Positions 28,218-36,578 are shown, counted from the stretch's first letter. The stretch: 64,000 nt of DNA from Prevotellaceae bacterium MN60 (GCA_900199555.1 FZQZ01000001.1:62001-126000), one strand, 5' to 3'. A program made the numbers and translations. Notes: generated by a model from the sequence alone, not told the origin.

Positions 28218-29471
28218 ATGAAGCATTTTTTGATACTATTTGGACTCTTTTTATTGGTGACATCGTGCAGTAAGGATGAACCTACACAGGAACCAGAAGT
28301 CCCTGCCCGACGCACCGTTATCGTATATATGGCAGGCGACAACAACCTGTCTAGCTATCTGCAGAGTGACCTCAACGAGATGATTAACGGTCGCAAACAG
28401 GTGGGCCGCGACGAGAGTCTGTTAGTATTTGTAGACAGAAGTAGTGCCACTGCCAAACCATTCATCGCAAAAGTGACAGGAAAAGACAAGCAGCCTCTTG
28501 ACACCTTATATAAATATCCTACAGAGTTCTATAGTTCTGACCCTGAACATTTTGCAGAGGTATTGAGTCGTTGTATGCAACTCTCTCCTGCCACCGAGGA
28601 TTATGGATTGGTACTCTGGGGACACGCTAGTGGATGGATTATAGAGACAGACTCTATTGATAAACGCTACTATATTCCCCGCAGGGCTTATGGCGTGGAC
28701 AATGGCATGTGGCTCAATATTCCTTCTATGCGCAAGGCACTGCAATCGCTGAATATGAAGTGGAAATTTATCTTTAGCGACTGCTGTAATATGCAGAATA
28801 TTGAGACCGCCTACGAGTTAAAAGATTGTACTGAATACCTGATAGCAGCCCCATCCGAGATTACTGGTTCTGGCGCACCATACAACACGGTAGTCCCAGC
28901 CCTCTTCATCCACAACGACGAGCAAATGTATCAAACTATATGCGACAATTACTACACACAGATAGATATCAAGGGAGGTCATCTGCCCATCTCGGTCATT
29001 AAGACCGACAAGTTGAACGATTTAGCCACTGCCACCAAGGCGGTATTACCTGCTGTAGTAGAAAATCTGCCACATGACGACTTCGGATATGGGCATATCT
29101 ATTATTTCTGCTTAGTTAATGGTAATTCGTGGGGATATAAATATGAAGACCAATACAAAACGCTCTATGATATGAACGACATTATCCGTTGGGCTACTGC
29201 CAACGACAATGCAGCATATACCGCATGGAAAGATGCTTTCGACCAGACGGTTATCTACAAACGTATGAGTACCTTTTGGCACGCCAACTATCTGCAATAT
29301 GATTTCGACAACAAGTATTTCTACGACTTCACTGTTACAGAAGAAGCTTTTGGTGGTGTCAGTATGTTCTTCCCATTAGAGAAATATAACAATGGTACAA
29401 CCCACTATAATGAGGATATCAAGAAGATGGGATGGTACTATGCTGTGGGGTGGTCAGAGTTGGAATGGTAA
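28218..29471 (+). CDS. Clostripain-like C11 cysteine peptidase, lipoprotein
   Basis: 417 aa. The lipobox 'LLVTSCSKDE' gives Cys17, so it is membrane-anchored in the periplasm or on the surface. 'TVIVYMAGDNNLSSYLQ' is the family start, H136 in 'LWGHASGW' is the catalytic His and Cys190 in 'FSDCCNM' the catalytic Cys. Relatives cleave after Arg or Lys. No separate propeptide cleavage site was recognised. It converges on gldE. Confidence 0.88.
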   Translation: MKHFLILFGLFLLVTSCSKDEPTQEPEVPARRTVIVYMAGDNNLSSYLQSDLNEMINGRKQVGRDESLLVFVDRSSATAKPFIAKVTGKDKQPLDTLYKYPTEFYSSDPEHFAEVLSRCMQLSPATEDYGLVLWGHASGWIIETDSIDKRYYIPRRAYGVDNGMWLNIPSMRKALQSLNMKWKFIFSDCCNMQNIETAYELKDCTEYLIAAPSEITGSGAPYNTVVPALFIHNDEQMYQTICDNYYTQIDIKGGHLPISVIKTDKLNDLATATKAVLPAVVENLPHDDFGYGHIYYFCLVNGNSWGYKYEDQYKTLYDMNDIIRWATANDNAAYTAWKDAFDQTVIYKRMSTFWHANYLQYDFDNKYFYDFTVTEEAFGGVSMFFPLEKYNNGTTHYNEDIKKMGWYYAVGWSELEW

Positions 29472-29476
29472 ACTAC

Positions 29477-29500
29477 GTTCGAGGTTGTTCACGCTCGAAC
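29477..29500. terminator. Possible hairpin between C11 peptidase gene and gldE
   Basis: GTTCGAG and CTCGAAC (29477-29483, 29494-29500) form a perfect 7-base stem with a 10-base loop between two converging genes. No strong U-tract follows, so termination is only suggested. Confidence 0.35.
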
Positions 29501-29514
29501 ATAGCAACAAATTG

Positions 29515-30828
29515 TTATTTCACACGCTTAATCACAACCTTGACCTTTGAGATGCGGCGCTCATCCATTTCCTGAATTTCAAAACTGAAATTCTGATACT
29601 CTATCTTCTCATGCAGTTTGGGGAAGTCGCCCTTGATTTCCAACAACAAACCGGCAAGTGAGTCGGCATCACCTTCAACCTCTTCAAAGGTTTCATCGTC
29701 TATCTTTAGAATCTTATAGAAGTCTGACAACAAGGTCTTTCCCTCAAAGACATAGGTATTGCTATTGATGCGAGTATAGCTCTTCTCGTCTTCATCGTAC
29801 TCATCGTTGATCTCACCCACAATCTCTTCCAGCACGTCTTCCAGCGTTACGATACCGCTAGTACCACCAAACTCATCTACTACGATGGCGATGTGCACCT
29901 TGTTCTCTTGGAACTCACGCAACAGGTCGTCAATCTTCTTGGTCTCAGGCACAAAATATGGTGGACGAATCAGTGACTGCCAGCGGAAGGCGGGCCCCTT
30001 CGATAGATGTGGCAGCAAGTCTTTAATATACAGGATGCCGCGAATATTATCGCTATTATCCTGATATACGGGAATACGCGAATAGTTGTTCTCAACGATA
30101 CACTGCAGCACTTCCTGATAGGTTGACTTAAAGTCGAGATCTACCACATCTTGGCGCGAAGTCATAATCTCTTTTGCCGTCTCGTCGCCAAAGCGGACGA
30201 TACCTTCCAATATGCGCTGCTCGTCTTTCAAATCCTCCTTGTCCGTCAGTTCTAATGCCTGCTCCAAGTCATCAACGCTCAGCGCATGACTCTCTTTCAG
30301 CATCACCTTATCAGCCAGTTTTCCAGAAGTCATCACAACACTGGCAAAGGGATAGAAGACCTTGCGACAAAACAAAATGCCATTCACCGCCTTACGACAG
30401 AAGCTCAGCGGACGCTGACCTGCATACACCTTTGGCATAATCTCACCAAAGAGCAGCAAGAGGAATGTCAGCAATACAGTAATCATCAGGAATTCCACCC
30501 ACCACGCATTGCCAAAGTCAATGGTGTGGCTGAAGAAATAGGTAAACAGCATGATGATGGTAACATTCACCAGATTGTTAGCTATCAAGATGGTAGCCAA
30601 CGTACGCTCCAAGTCGTCACGCAACTGTTTAATCTTAGCATCTTCCACATTCTTTTCTTCGTCCAACTCATTCAAATCGGTGGGCGACAAAGAGAAGAAA
30701 GCAATCTCTGAACCAGAAGCAAAACCCGAGATAAATAATAGCAAACATGCTAGAGAGCCCGCAATAATGGCTCCTACAGAGGGTGACATGAGCGTCACTT
30801 CGTTCAGAATATCTTGAAAATAGTCCAT
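29515..30828 (-). CDS. gldE: Gliding-motility-associated GldE-like CBS/CorC membrane protein
   Basis: 437 aa. Residues about 1-190 are a DUF21 membrane domain with three or four helices ('FISGFASGSEIAFFSLSPTD'). A CBS pair (about 215-335) follows, with 'RIPVYQDNSDNIRGILYIKD' and 'EFGGTSGIVTLEDVLEEIVG', and a C-terminal CorC/HlyC domain. In gliding Bacteroidetes GldE supports the lipoprotein GldD; in non-gliders it is a general CorC-type, probably metal-related protein. It lies five bases after ssb, an arrangement common in the phylum. Confidence 0.87.
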   Translation of the reverse strand: MDYFQDILNEVTLMSPSVGAIIAGSLACLLLFISGFASGSEIAFFSLSPTDLNELDEEKNVEDAKIKQLRDDLERTLATILIANNLVNVTIIMLFTYFFSHTIDFGNAWWVEFLMITVLLTFLLLLFGEIMPKVYAGQRPLSFCRKAVNGILFCRKVFYPFASVVMTSGKLADKVMLKESHALSVDDLEQALELTDKEDLKDEQRILEGIVRFGDETAKEIMTSRQDVVDLDFKSTYQEVLQCIVENNYSRIPVYQDNSDNIRGILYIKDLLPHLSKGPAFRWQSLIRPPYFVPETKKIDDLLREFQENKVHIAIVVDEFGGTSGIVTLEDVLEEIVGEINDEYDEDEKSYTRINSNTYVFEGKTLLSDFYKILKIDDETFEEVEGDADSLAGLLLEIKGDFPKLHEKIEYQNFSFEIQEMDERRISKVKVVIKRVK

Positions 30829-30833
30829 GAGGG

Positions 30834-31211
30834 TTATTCGTTGGTCGTCGCCGCAGGCTGTTCCTGAGGCTGTTGCGATACGGGCTTAGGAGTCAACAGC
30901 TCCATATTGTCCGCCCATATCTCTGTGGCAGTGCGGCGCTGCCCTTGTTTATCGTCGTAAACGGTATAGCGAATACGACCTTCAATATATAGTTTATCGC
31001 CTTTATGCACATACTTCTCTACTACTTCAGCTAATTTACGCCAAAGCAGCACGGTATGCCAATCAGTACGGTCGGGCACCTGTGTACCATTCTGCAACGT
31101 ATAGCCACGCTCCGTTGTTGCCAAGCGTACACGAGCAACAGCAACGCCAGCTTCCACATAGCGTACCTCAGGCTCTAAGCCAACATTACCAATCAACATT
31201 ACCTTATTCAT
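30834..31211 (-). CDS. ssb: Single-stranded DNA-binding protein
   Basis: 125 aa OB-fold protein: 'MNKVMLIGNVGLEPEVRY', 'TDWHTVLLWRKLAEV', 'GDKLYIEGRIRY'. It coats single-stranded DNA in replication and repair. The tail is short, Gln/Pro-rich and ends 'PAATTNE', without the acidic DDxxF tip that recruits partners in many SSBs, so it may be a secondary SSB. In an operon between an unknown gene and gldE. Confidence 0.92.
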   Translation of the reverse strand: MNKVMLIGNVGLEPEVRYVEAGVAVARVRLATTERGYTLQNGTQVPDRTDWHTVLLWRKLAEVVEKYVHKGDKLYIEGRIRYTVYDDKQGQRRTATEIWADNMELLTPKPVSQQPQEQPAATTNE

Positions 31212-31237
31212 AAAGTCTTAAACTTCAAATTTCAAAC

Positions 31238-31777
31238 TTACTTGCACAATCCCAGATACTGGAATTTGAAGTTCTTACCCTTTGCAGAGGGGAACTGGCT
31301 ACGGCTATCTACACGCTGAGACAGATGATCTACGATGCGGTCGTAGCACTCCTGACCAGAAGAAGCCTTTACGCGAGCTACAAAGTGAGTGTCGCGATAC
31401 TGGAACTTACCCGTACCAGGCACCAACTGAACACGCTTAAAATCAATGGAACCCTCATACCATCCGAAGCGCTCCTCGTTCAGCTTCATTACGGCAGAAG
31501 AAACAGGCTTAGCACCCTGAGCACCGCCAGCGTGTACGGCCTTCTTATCCTTGAAGTCTTGCATATTGGCAGCCTCGGTCTTAATAATAATAAAGTACAC
31601 GCGAGGACGAATCTTATAACGCTTAGGATAAAAAACATCACTGGCTGCATAGTCGCGGATATCTTTCTCCAGCATAGGGTTCATACCAATATCATCAATG
31701 TTGGCCAAAAATGCGATGGCATCATCCACATTCGTAACCAAAATTTCACTATCAAAGTAACGTAAATATAAATTCAT
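31238..31777 (-). CDS. Conserved hypothetical protein upstream of ssb
   Basis: 179 aa, soluble, basic, no signal peptide. It starts 'MNLYLRYFDSEILVTNVDDA' and has a small alpha/beta part, then a basic region with 'RFGWYEGSIDFKRVQLVPGT'. I do not recognise the family. It precedes ssb and gldE by short gaps and follows a tRNA cluster on the same strand; no clear promoter lies just before it, so it may be read from the tRNA promoter. Confidence 0.65.
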   Translation of the reverse strand: MNLYLRYFDSEILVTNVDDAIAFLANIDDIGMNPMLEKDIRDYAASDVFYPKRYKIRPRVYFIIIKTEAANMQDFKDKKAVHAGGAQGAKPVSSAVMKLNEERFGWYEGSIDFKRVQLVPGTGKFQYRDTHFVARVKASSGQECYDRIVDHLSQRVDSRSQFPSAKGKNFKFQYLGLCK

Positions 31778-31816
31778 TCTAGAATGAGTTTGTTTTTCAA
31801 ATCAAGATCTTAGAAG

Positions 31817-31889
31817 AGCGGAAAACGGGACTCGGACCCGCGACCCCAACCTTGGCAAGGTTGTGCTCTACCAACTGAGCTATTTCCGC
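31817..31889 (-). tRNA. tRNA-Gly(GCC) with altered T-loop
   Basis: Cloverleaf on the minus strand with acceptor GCGGAAA/TTTCCGC, anticodon loop TTGCCAA and discriminator T, no encoded CCA. The T-loop reads TCCGAGT rather than the usual TTCGAGT found in the second copy at 32165-32237, changing the near-invariant position 55 from T to C. Confidence 0.9.
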
Positions 31890-31913
31890 ATAATGTGATA
31901 ATTTAAAAACTGA

Positions 31914-32000
31914 TGGTGAAGAGGAGGAGACTCGAACTCCCACGTCGCAATTGACACTACCCCCTCAAAGTAGCGCGTCTACCAATTCCGCCACCTCTCC
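31914..32000 (-). tRNA. tRNA-Leu(GAG)
   Basis: Class II tRNA with long variable arm, acceptor GGAGAGG/CCTCTTC, anticodon loop TTGAGGG, and an encoded CCA at 31914-31916. Confidence 0.93.
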
Positions 32001-32030
32001 ATCATGTTTAAACTTGTGAAGAAAAAAGAG

Positions 32031-32112
32031 TGCCCAGAACAGGACTCGAACCTGCACGCCTCGCGGCACACGCACCTGAAACGTGCGCGTCTACCAATTC
32101 CGCCACCTGGGC
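32031..32112 (-). tRNA. tRNA-Leu(CAG)
   Basis: Class II tRNA, acceptor GCCCAGG/TCTGGGC, anticodon stem CACGT/GCGTG with loop TTCAGGT, T-arm GGTTCGAGTCC; no encoded CCA. Confidence 0.93.
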
Positions 32113-32164
32113 ATTTTTACTATTACAAGCCTACTTGTAATACTCTTTTTTGTTCAACATGTTG

Positions 32165-32237
32165 AGCGGAAAACGGGACTCGAACCCGCGACCCCAACCT
32201 TGGCAAGGTTGTGCTCTACCAACTGAGCTATTTCCGC
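32165..32237 (-). tRNA. tRNA-Gly(GCC)
   Basis: Same sequence as the tRNA-Gly at 31817-31889 except for a canonical TTCGAGT T-loop. First of four tRNAs read leftwards from one promoter. Confidence 0.95.
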
Positions 32238-32280
32238 ATTTCAAATCCTCTTGGAGGAGCATCTCTCTCGATTGCGGATG

Positions 32281-32311
32281 CAAAGGTACTGCTTTTTTCT
32301 GAAACACCAAA
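32281..32311 (-). promoter_or_regulatory. Promoter of the tRNA cluster
   Basis: TTTG (32308-32311), 19 bases, TACCTTTG (32281-32288) on the minus strand, about 45 bases before the first tRNA. Confidence 0.75.
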
Positions 32312-32400
32312 ACTTTTCGCGTATTTTTTTAGAAAAAACTTCAAATTCTTTCCATTTCTTGTCGCCCAACATGCATACACCTTATTATATATATGCCTTC

Positions 32401-33249
32401 TTAGCGCGAAATACGCTCTAAAACGAATTTCTCACCTAGTCGGAATCCCTCCTCATAGAGTCGTTCCAACTTCTCTACATCCTGACAAATTCTCCCTACC
32501 TCCAACGGCTTTTCTGGACGAATCACGATAATTTCGCCCCAATCTTCCATGCGTTCTATCAAATCAAGCTGCTGGTTATACACTTCCGTTCTTCGACTCA
32601 AAGCCACTCGCAAGCGCGGATATTCATGATAAACAAAGCGGGGCATCTTGAAGTCCATCTCCGAAGAGCGATAGCCACGGTTGCGCGTCAGCACCACCAC
32701 ATTCTCCGTATGTCCTGTTTCTATCGAACGCACGATGGGGATGCTATCCACAATGCCACCATCCAGCATGGGTATGCCGTCCACCTCCGTAATCTGTGCC
32801 ACGAAAGGTAGTGAAGAACTGGCTTTCACTATCTGTGTCAGTCGCTGGTGGTTGCGCTTCTCTGATAGATACATAGCGCGACCCGTCTTACAATTAGTTG
32901 TAACAGCCTCAAATACAGCAGGATTCTTCTCGTAGGTTTTGTAGTCGAAGGGCACAAACTCTTCGGGGAAACGCTGGTAGAGAATCTTTGGATCAAAGAT
33001 ACTACCATTCTGCACCAGACTACGCAACGAAATGTAATCATACTTCTGCAACATGTCGATATTCGACCATCGTGCCCTGCGCATCTGTTTGCTCATATAC
33101 GACAAACCATTGCAGGCACCAGCCGACACAGCCACTACGTAAGGGAAATACACCTCATGCTTCATCAAGGCATCGAGCACGCCCGAAGTGAACACTCCAC
33201 GCATGCCACCACCCTCCAATACCAATCCTGTTTGTTGAGTAATCTTCAT
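32401..33249 (-). CDS. Patatin-like phospholipase
   Basis: 282 aa cytoplasmic-type patatin. The oxyanion loop 'LVLEGGGMRGVF' (residues 9-20), nucleophile S42 in 'VAVSAGACNG' (AxSxG rather than GxSxG) and D163 in 'MLDGGIVDS' give the Ser-Asp dyad. Relatives hydrolyse acyl chains from lipids; the true substrate is unknown. The ATG lies eight bases beyond its -7 box. Confidence 0.87.
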   Translation of the reverse strand: MKITQQTGLVLEGGGMRGVFTSGVLDALMKHEVYFPYVVAVSAGACNGLSYMSKQMRRARWSNIDMLQKYDYISLRSLVQNGSIFDPKILYQRFPEEFVPFDYKTYEKNPAVFEAVTTNCKTGRAMYLSEKRNHQRLTQIVKASSSLPFVAQITEVDGIPMLDGGIVDSIPIVRSIETGHTENVVVLTRNRGYRSSEMDFKMPRFVYHEYPRLRVALSRRTEVYNQQLDLIERMEDWGEIIVIRPEKPLEVGRICQDVEKLERLYEEGFRLGEKFVLERISR

Positions 33250-33257
33250 ATCGCATG

Positions 33258-33265
33258 CAAAATTA
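33258..33265 (-). promoter_or_regulatory. Promoter -7 box of the patatin gene
   Basis: TAATTTTG on the minus strand; ATG eight bases later, so little or no leader. Confidence 0.5.
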
Positions 33266-33309
33266 GTTAAAATCCGTGTAATCTGTACATTCTATGCACT
33301 TTTTTTTAT

Positions 33310-33317
33310 TACCTTTG
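33310..33317 (+). promoter_or_regulatory. Promoter -7 box of the aminopeptidase P gene
   Basis: TACCTTTG, 28 bases before the ATG at 33346; no -33 match at the normal distance. Confidence 0.55.
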
Positions 33318-33345
33318 CAAGCAAAAACAAAAATTAGGTAACAAA

Positions 33346-34752
33346 ATGTTTAATCAAGAGACATATATTCGGCGACGTGCCGAACTAAAGAAGCTGGTTG
33401 GCGAAGGCATCATCGTGCTCTTTGGCAACAACGAGGCTCCTTACAACTATCCCGCCAACTGCTATGCGCCGATGCGTCAGGATTCCTCGTTTCTCTACTA
33501 TTTTGGTCAGCATCGCGATGGCTTAGTAGGAGTCATTGATATAGATAAGGACGAAGAATGGCTGTTGGGCGACGACATCGATGTAGAAGACATCGTATGG
33601 ATGGGCTTCACTCCCTCCGTAGCCGACCTCGCTGCAGAGGTAGGCGTCAAGAAGACAGCCCCCATGTCTGCGCTCAGTAGTGTTTGTTGCTGTGACACAG
33701 CAACAAAAAGGGCCATTCACTTTCTCCCTCCCTATCGCCACGACACAAAGATTCAGATTATGGACTTGCTGGGCATCCATCCTTCCAAGCAGAAGGAGGC
33801 CGCCTCGCTGAAGCTTATCCAGGCTGTTGTCAAGATGCGTTCTACAAAAGAGGCTCAGGAGATTGCCGCTATCGACCTTGCTTGTAATGTAGGTTATGCC
33901 ATGCATACCACTGCCCAGCAACTTATCAGATCCGGTGTAACCGAGCGCTTTGTGGGTGGACAGGTGGATGGTATCGCTCGCTCTTTGGCTCAGGGCACCA
34001 GCTTTGCCACAATCTTCTCGCAGCATGGCGAAATTATGCACGGCAACCCCTCTGATGCCAGATTGGAAGATGGACGTTTGGCACTTTGTGATGCAGGTTG
34101 CGAGCTCGACGACTATTGTTCCGACCACACCCGCACGATGCCTGTCAATGGTAAGTTCACCCAGCGCCAACTGGAGATATACTCCATCGTAGAGGCCTGC
34201 CACGACTATGTATTAGAGGTCGCCAAGCCTGGCGTAAAATATATGGATGTTCACTTTGCCGTTTGTCGCATGATGACTGAGCGCCTCAAGGAACTCGGTC
34301 TGATGAAGGGTGATGTTGACGAGGCAGTTCGTGCTGGCGCGCATGCCATGTTCCTGCCTCACGGTCTTGGCCACATGATGGGTATGGACGTCCACGACAT
34401 GGAAGGTCTCGGTCAGATCTACGTAGGTTTCGACGAAGAGACGCGTCCCAACCTCGAACAGTTTGGCACCAATTGCCTGCGCATGGGTCGCAAGTTGGAA
34501 GAAGGCTTTGTCGTTACCGACGAGCCAGGCATCTACTTCATCCCTGCTCTCATCGACGAGTGGCGTGCCAGTGGTCACTGCAAGGACTTTATCTGCTACG
34601 ACAAGCTCGAGACCTACAAGGATTTTGGTGGCATCCGCATCGAAGACGATGTGCTCATCACCAAGGACGGTTGCCGCTTCCTTGGCGACAAGCGCATCCC
34701 CTATCACCCCAAGGAGCTCGAAGAGTTTATGGCACTGTCTCCAGTATCCTGA
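33346..34752 (+). CDS. pepP: Xaa-Pro aminopeptidase (aminopeptidase P, M24B)
   Basis: 468 aa. The N-terminal creatinase-like domain ('RRAELKKLVGEGIIVLFGNN') is followed by a pita-bread M24 domain. The five metal ligands are visible: two Asp in 'LCDAGCELDDYCSDHTRT', the His in 'PHGLGHMMGMDVHD', and Glu in 'TDEPGIYF' and 'GIRIEDDVLI'. It removes N-terminal residues before proline from peptides in the cytoplasm, with two metal ions. Confidence 0.94.
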   Translation: MFNQETYIRRRAELKKLVGEGIIVLFGNNEAPYNYPANCYAPMRQDSSFLYYFGQHRDGLVGVIDIDKDEEWLLGDDIDVEDIVWMGFTPSVADLAAEVGVKKTAPMSALSSVCCCDTATKRAIHFLPPYRHDTKIQIMDLLGIHPSKQKEAASLKLIQAVVKMRSTKEAQEIAAIDLACNVGYAMHTTAQQLIRSGVTERFVGGQVDGIARSLAQGTSFATIFSQHGEIMHGNPSDARLEDGRLALCDAGCELDDYCSDHTRTMPVNGKFTQRQLEIYSIVEACHDYVLEVAKPGVKYMDVHFAVCRMMTERLKELGLMKGDVDEAVRAGAHAMFLPHGLGHMMGMDVHDMEGLGQIYVGFDEETRPNLEQFGTNCLRMGRKLEEGFVVTDEPGIYFIPALIDEWRASGHCKDFICYDKLETYKDFGGIRIEDDVLITKDGCRFLGDKRIPYHPKELEEFMALSPVS

Positions 34753-34801
34753 CTCCACAAAAATGAGTAAAACAAAACTTTAAAATAAAAACAAAGATTG
34801 T

Positions 34802-36004
34802 ATGAAGAAAATTTTCACACTCGCACTGCTGGCTGCTGTAGCCCTCGGTGCACAGGCAGAAGAGAAGAAAGACTCTGCTGCTAGCAACAAACCGGTATTC
34901 ACTACCATCAAAGAGAACCCCATCACTTCTATCAAAGACCAGAACCGTTCTGGTACGTGCTGGGACTACTCTACCCTCTCTTTCTTTGAGGCAGAGATTC
35001 TGAAAGCCACTGGTAAGACCTACGACCTCGACGAGTCGTTCGTAGCCAACAAGACCTATATGGAGCGTGCCATTCAGGTAGTTCGTTATCATGGCGACTG
35101 CCAGTTTGCACAGGGCGGTTCAGCTGAAGACGTGCTCGCCACCCTCAAGACCCATGGTATCGTACCACAGGGTATCATGCCTTTCCCCGGCTCACTGTAT
35201 GGCGACTCACTCAACAACTTCAACGAGTTCTTCTCACTCCTTGAGCCATACGTTGCTGCTATCGCCAAGAGCGACGCCAAGAAGATTTCTAATCAGTGGA
35301 AGGCTGGTCTTCAGGGTATCCTCGACGCCTACCTCGGCAAGTGCCCTGAGGAGTTCACCTACGAGGGCAAGAAGTACACTCCAAAGAGCTTCATGAAGAG
35401 TCTTGGCATCAACCTTGACGACTATGTTAGCATCACCAGCTACACCCACCATCCCTTCTACACGACCTTTGCTGTAGAGGTACAGGACAACTGGCGTTTC
35501 CCACAGTCATACAACCTGCCAATGGACGAGATGATGCGCGTTATCGACAACGCTATCGACAAGGGTTACACCGTTGCTTGGGGTGGCGACGTTTCTGAAG
35601 ACGGTTTCACCCGCAAGGGCTTGGCTTACGCCATCGATGGTAAGGCAGCTCAGAGTTTACGTGGAAGCGATATGGCTAAGTGGCTCAAGCTGAGCACTAC
35701 CAAGAAGCGCGACATCATCGACTCTCTTGGTTGCAATGTTCCCGAGATTGTTCCTACCCAGCAGATGCGTCAGGAGCGTTTCGACAACTGGGAACTCACC
35801 GATGACCACGGCATGCTGATCTACGGTGTTGCCAAGGATCAGAACGGCAAGGAGTATTACATGGTAAAGAACTCTTGGGGTGAGAGTGGCGACTACAAAG
35901 GCATTTGGTACATGACCAAGGCCTTCATCGCTGCCAACACCATGGACTTTCTCATCAACAAGAACGCTATCCCCAAGGATATCCGCAAGAAGCTCGGACT
36001 CTAA
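34802..36004 (+). CDS. Exported C1-family cysteine peptidase (bleomycin hydrolase-like)
   Basis: 400 aa. Signal peptide 1-19 (GAQA|E). C53 in 'RSGTCWDYSTLSFFE', H336 in 'DDHGMLIYG' and N357 in 'MVKNSWGESGDY' form the papain triad, and the layout matches C1B aminopeptidases. Unlike the cytoplasmic bleomycin hydrolases it is exported, as in other Bacteroidales, where it likely trims peptides for uptake. Follows pepP by 49 bases, so the two peptidases may share transcripts; a terminator follows. Confidence 0.9.
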   Translation: MKKIFTLALLAAVALGAQAEEKKDSAASNKPVFTTIKENPITSIKDQNRSGTCWDYSTLSFFEAEILKATGKTYDLDESFVANKTYMERAIQVVRYHGDCQFAQGGSAEDVLATLKTHGIVPQGIMPFPGSLYGDSLNNFNEFFSLLEPYVAAIAKSDAKKISNQWKAGLQGILDAYLGKCPEEFTYEGKKYTPKSFMKSLGINLDDYVSITSYTHHPFYTTFAVEVQDNWRFPQSYNLPMDEMMRVIDNAIDKGYTVAWGGDVSEDGFTRKGLAYAIDGKAAQSLRGSDMAKWLKLSTTKKRDIIDSLGCNVPEIVPTQQMRQERFDNWELTDDHGMLIYGVAKDQNGKEYYMVKNSWGESGDYKGIWYMTKAFIAANTMDFLINKNAIPKDIRKKLGL

Positions 36005-36029
36005 CCCTGTCCTCTTGCAACAAAACCAA

Positions 36030-36063
36030 ATGATGCGCCCCGATTGGAGCGCATCATTTTTTT
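36030..36063 (+). terminator. Rho-independent terminator of the C1 peptidase gene
   Basis: ATGATGCGC (36030-36038) pairs with GCGCATCAT (36049-36057), followed by seven Ts. Confidence 0.9.
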
Positions 36064-36090
36064 ATCATACGTGGCATATTCATTCCAAAT

Positions 36091-36398
36091 AGTTTGACGA
36101 CACTTTACGGATAGTTTGACGACATTATTCGAGGAGTTTGACGACACTTTACGGATAGTTTGACGGCATAATTCATGGAGAATTTACGCATAATTCTCGG
36201 AGTATTTACGCACAATTCTCTAACTAGCTACATTCAGCTCTGAATACAGCTATTTCGAGGTGCAATACAATAACTATTGAGGGGCGAAAGTAACTGATTG
36301 GGCGCTGAGTGTAGCTAGTTACGAGCTGAGTCAGGCTAATTCAGAGCAGGGGCAATCTGATACGATACGAGGACAGACTGATTCGATTGCCGAGACAG
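36091..36398. repeat. Degenerate tandem array, 14 units on a 22-base period
   Basis: Six units start exactly every 22 bases (36091, 36113, 36135, 36157, 36179, 36201). Units 1 and 3 are identical, 2 matches 1 at 16/22 and 5 matches 6 at 18/22. Each has an 11-base half AGTTTGACGAC-like and a second half ACTTTACGGAT-like or ATAATTCTCGG-like, and the halves resemble each other (ANTTTNACG). From 36223 eight further, weaker units share a gCTAxTTxCGAG core with CTA/CTG spaced 22, 24, 20, 21, 21, 21, 21 bases. Unit length is not a multiple of three, no long ORF covers it, and there are no spacers as in CRISPR. Confidence 0.7.
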
Positions 36399-36408
36399 AA
36401 AAAACACT

Positions 36409-36451
36409 ATTCACGCGTATTGCTCTATGAGATAATACGATACGCGTGAAT
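36409..36451. repeat. 12-base perfect inverted repeat with 19-base loop
   Basis: ATTCACGCGTAT (36409-36420) and ATACGCGTGAAT (36440-36451) pair perfectly. It directly follows the 22-base array. No U-tract, so it is more likely a protein site or an RNA hairpin than a terminator. Confidence 0.7.
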
Positions 36452-36545
36452 GTGAAGACTATTTTCAAGCAAAAACTTTCTGTAAGGCATTTCTTTATAT
36501 GATACGTACTAATAACTGATGACAACTATAGCTATCATTTGCCAA

Positions 36546-36562
36546 TAACAATGGCATTGTTA
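36546..36562. repeat. 17-base palindrome near the DUF3943 stop
   Basis: TAACAATG-G-CATTGTTA is a perfect palindrome 16 bases beyond the end of the DUF3943 gene. It could stop minus-strand transcripts weakly or bind a dimeric protein. Between 36452 and 36545 only a short ATAGCTAT palindrome was seen. Confidence 0.6.
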
Positions 36563-36578
36563 ACATCGTCAAGAATAC

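Noticed and set aside
31817-32237. Integration site at the tRNA cluster
   Set aside because: No integrase and no duplicated tRNA 3' end beside foreign genes; the two tRNA-Gly copies are complete genes.
36091-36398. CRISPR array
   Set aside because: Units are contiguous with no unique spacers, identity falls quickly along the array, and no cas genes are nearby.
36331-36525. 64-residue reading frame on the minus strand
   Set aside because: It crosses the repeat array and inverted repeat, has no family features and no promoter.
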